From 73-13 sp035556075 (GTDB taxonomy: Bacteria > Actinomycetota > Actinomycetes > Actinomycetales > Microbacteriaceae): a stretch of DNA of 7,607 bases. A program made the position numbers and the translations under genes. The stretch is taken from positions 1-7,607 of the forward strand of contig DATMFQ010000052.1 in assembly GCA_035556075.1 (NCBI GenBank), read 5' to 3'. The notes under the pieces are model-generated. The model made no database searches, had not been told where the DNA came from, and saw only the letters and a program-made list of their open reading frames with translations. Below are positions 6,044-7,607 of the stretch, piece after piece. Position 1 is the stretch's first letter. The number at the start of each line of letters is the position of its first letter.

Positions 6044-7390
6044 TCAGTGCTCGTGGTCGTGGTCGTGCTCGTCGGCCGCGCCAGCGTCGACGATGTCACC
6101 TTCGGGCTCCCCGACAAACGCCTTGACGAATTCGGACACGTCGACCGCCTTGCCCTGGTCGTCGACGACCTTCGCCCGCTCGAGGACCACCGCGAGCGCC
6201 TTGTTGCGCGCGACCTCGGCGATCATCGCCGGGATCTGTCCGGCCTGGTCGAGGGTCTGCACGAAGTCGTTCGGGTTCATGCCGTACTGCTGCGAGGCCC
6301 GGATGAGGTGCGTCGACAGCTCGCCCTGGGAGACCTGGATCTCCTCCTGCTCGACGATCGCGTCAAGCAGGAACTGGGTGCGGAACGCCTTCTCGCTCGA
6401 CTCGATGACCTCGGCGCGGTGCACATCGTCGTCGAGCCGGCCCTCGCCCTCCAGGTGGCGGTGCACCTCGTCGTCGATGATGCCCTGCGGCACCGGGATG
6501 TCGAGCCCCTCGAGGAGCGCGGGGACGACCTTGTCGCGGGCCTGGACGCCCTGCTGGAATCCCTTGCCGCGCGCAGCCTGCTCCGCGAGGTCCTCGCGGA
6601 GCTCCGCGACCGTGTCGAACTGCGAGGCGAGCTGCGCGAACTCGTCGTCGAGCTCGGGGAGCTCACGGACCTTGACCGCGGTGATCGTCACCTCGATGAG
6701 CGCGGGGCGCCCCTCGTACTCGCCGCCGAGCAGGGTTGATTCGAATGTGGTGGTCTCGCCCGCCGTGAGCGACTCGATGGCCTCGTCGGTGCCCTCGAGC
6801 AGCTCGCCCGAGCCGACCTCATAGGAGATGCTCGCCGCGCGGTCCACCTCGGCGCCGTCGATCGTCGCGACGAGGTCGAGCGTGACGAAGTCACCCTTCG
6901 CCGCGGGACGGTCGACCGTGACGAGGGTCCCGAACCGGGTCCGCAGCTGCTCGAGCTCCGCGTCGACGTCCGCGTCGGTGACCTCGGCAGCGTCGACCTC
7001 GATCGTGAGGCCGTCGAGCTTCGGCAGCGTGAATTCGGGGCGCACGTCGACCTCGACGGTGATGACGAGGTCACCCGAGAAGTCCTTGAGGTCCGGCAGC
7101 GAGGTGACATCCGCCTCGGGGCGACCGACCGGGCGCACCTGCTCCTCGGTCACGGCCTGGCGGTAGAACCGGTCGAGGCCCTCCGACACGGCGTGCTGCA
7201 GCACCTCGGCGCGGCCGACACGCTGGTCGATGATCGGCGCCGGCACCTTGCCCTTGCGGAAGCCCGGGATCTGCACCTGCGACGCGATGTGCTCGTAGGC
7301 GTGATCGATCGAGGGCTTGAGCTCCTCCGGGGTCACGGTGATGGTGAGCTTGGTCCGGGTGGGGCCGAGCGGCTCGACGGTGGTCTTCAC
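6044..7390 (-). CDS. tig: Trigger factor, ribosome-associated chaperone and peptidyl-prolyl isomerase
   Basis: Trigger factor binds ribosomal protein L23 at the exit tunnel and shields nascent chains. It has 448 residues from a GTG start. The N-terminal ribosome-binding domain (1 to about 115) contains the signature GFRKGKVP (43-50). An FKBP-type isomerase domain follows (about 160-245, from KGDFVTLDLVATIDG). The helical C-terminal substrate-binding domain runs from about 246 to 430. It ends in an acidic/His-rich tail, EHDHDHEH (441-448), which could bind divalent metal. GTG at 7390 is chosen because CAGGAG lies 7 bases upstream and the protein then begins MKTTVEPLGPTRTKLTI, as usual for the family. 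The upstream frame runs through the tRNA-Pro gene and is not coding. It lies 74 bases downstream of tRNA-Pro on the same strand and heads the block leading to clpP1-clpP2. Confidence 0.97.
   Translation of the reverse strand: MKTTVEPLGPTRTKLTITVTPEELKPSIDHAYEHIASQVQIPGFRKGKVPAPIIDQRVGRAEVLQHAVSEGLDRFYRQAVTEEQVRPVGRPEADVTSLPDLKDFSGDLVITVEVDVRPEFTLPKLDGLTIEVDAAEVTDADVDAELEQLRTRFGTLVTVDRPAAKGDFVTLDLVATIDGAEVDRAASISYEVGSGELLEGTDEAIESLTAGETTTFESTLLGGEYEGRPALIEVTITAVKVRELPELDDEFAQLASQFDTVAELREDLAEQAARGKGFQQGVQARDKVVPALLEGLDIPVPQGIIDDEVHRHLEGEGRLDDDVHRAEVIESSEKAFRTQFLLDAIVEQEEIQVSQGELSTHLIRASQQYGMNPNDFVQTLDQAGQIPAMIAEVARNKALAVVLERAKVVDDQGKAVDVSEFVKAFVGEPEGDIVDAGAADEHDHDHEH
6047..6070 (-). repeat. 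His/Asp/Glu codon micro-repeat at the end of tig
   Basis: Alternating CAC with GAC or GAG codons encode the last eight residues, EHDHDHEH, immediately before the stop. The GTGGTC/GTGCTC repetition on the plus strand is prone to slippage, so the tail length may vary between strains. Confidence 0.6.
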
Positions 7391-7397
7391 GTGAATG

Positions 7398-7403
7398 CTC
7401 CTG
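7398..7403 (-). promoter_or_regulatory. Ribosome-binding site that fixes the tig GTG start
   Basis: CAGGAG lies 7 bases before the GTG at 7390. No ATG in frame gives a plausible trigger-factor N-terminus, so this site decides the start. Confidence 0.75.
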
Positions 7404-7464
7404 GGATGGGGGTCTGTGGGTCGGACGACGCCGAAGCCTGGGTCAAGTCCGGCGGTCGAAGCCG

Positions 7465-7538
7465 TCGGGGCGACAGGATTTGAACCTGCGGCCTCCCGCT
7501 CCCAAAGCGGGCGCTCTACCAAGCTGAGCTACGCCCCG
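7465..7538 (-). tRNA. tRNA-Pro (anticodon UGG)
   Basis: A complete 74-base cloverleaf can be drawn. The acceptor stem CGGGGCG pairs with CGCCCCG, with discriminator base A. The D arm is GCTC-AGCTTGGTA-GAGC. The anticodon arm is CCCGC-TTTGGGA-GCGGG, with anticodon TGG. The variable loop is AGGCC. The T arm is GCAGG-TTCAAAT-CCTGT, closed by one G-U wobble. CCA is not encoded, since CGG follows the discriminator, so it must be added enzymatically. Trigger factor follows 74 bases downstream on the same strand. Confidence 0.97.
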
Positions 7539-7552
7539 CTTACCGACGCACA

Positions 7553-7558
7553 AGTCTA
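7553..7558 (-). promoter_or_regulatory. Candidate -10 element for tRNA-Pro
   Basis: TAGACT on the minus strand fits TANNNT and lies 14 bases before the 5' end of the mature tRNA, leaving a short leader for RNase P to remove. A clear -35 hexamer is not seen at 16-19 bases upstream. Confidence 0.4.
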
Positions 7559-7607
7559 GCGGACCTGTCGGCCCGAGATCGCCGGGCAAGCATCCGCACG
7601 TGGTGCG

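Noticed and set aside
5983..6117. 45-residue N-terminal extension of the PLP enzyme overlapping tig
   Set aside because: It is Ser/Thr-rich low-complexity translation of the tig 3' end; the family does not have such an extension and no ribosome-binding site supports it.
4918..6126. Long open frame on the plus strand, 402 codons, opposite the PLP-enzyme gene
   Set aside because: It is antisense to a gene with all catalytic motifs, its product is Arg/Asp/Val-rich with no recognisable domain, and long antisense frames are expected in high-GC codon usage.
7441..7446. TTGACC on the minus strand as a -35 element of a tig promoter
   Set aside because: No acceptable -10 hexamer at 16-19 bases downstream; tig may instead be co-transcribed with tRNA-Pro.
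7391..7522. N-terminal extension of tig to an ATG at 7522
   Set aside because: The extension reads through the tRNA-Pro gene; GTG at 7390 has a well-spaced ribosome-binding site and gives the normal family N-terminus.
7571..7588. Inverted repeat GCCCG/CGGGC upstream of tRNA-Pro
   Set aside because: Five-base stem with no T-run; frequent by chance at this GC content.

Overview
The window is high-GC DNA (roughly two thirds G+C, strong G/C bias at third codon positions) from an actinobacterium. The paired clpP1/clpP2 genes, TANNNT-type -10 elements, candidate leaderless starts and the protein sequences suggest a Microbacteriaceae-like organism. That family placement is an inference from gene content and sequence style, not a search result.

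Layout: bases 1-151 hold the start of a minus-strand membrane protein gene that leaves the window. Divergent from it are two plus-strand genes: a lipoprotein nuclease joining a staphylococcal-nuclease domain to an Excalibur domain (263-1024), and a 116-residue coiled-coil protein of unknown function (1120-1470). The rest is a protein-quality-control block, mostly on the minus strand. Read in the direction of transcription it runs tRNA-Pro(UGG), tig (trigger factor), a PLP-dependent Cys/Met-metabolism-type enzyme, clpP1, clpP2 and clpX. One plus-strand gene, a CopC-domain membrane-anchored protein (2879-3418), sits between clpP2 and clpX. No stretch above 300 bases lacks a gene; the longest gap is about 110 bases.

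How the genes work together: trigger factor binds nascent chains at the ribosome exit. ClpP1 and ClpP2 form the mixed two-ring protease typical of actinobacteria, and ClpX unfolds substrates and feeds them to it. ClpX keeps its zinc-binding domain, pore loops and ClpP-docking IGF loop, and both ClpPs keep a complete Ser-His-Asp triad, so the machine looks functional. A sequence close to the ClgR operator lies upstream of clpP1, which fits known control of clp genes in actinobacteria. The PLP enzyme and the CopC-like protein have no obvious mechanistic link to proteolysis.

I found no mobile element, CRISPR array, prophage signature or clearly new defence system. This is mainly an ordinary chromosomal housekeeping region. 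The points worth a second look are the candidate ClgR site, the two non-Clp genes interleaved in the tig-clp block, the orphan coiled-coil protein and the nuclease lipoprotein.
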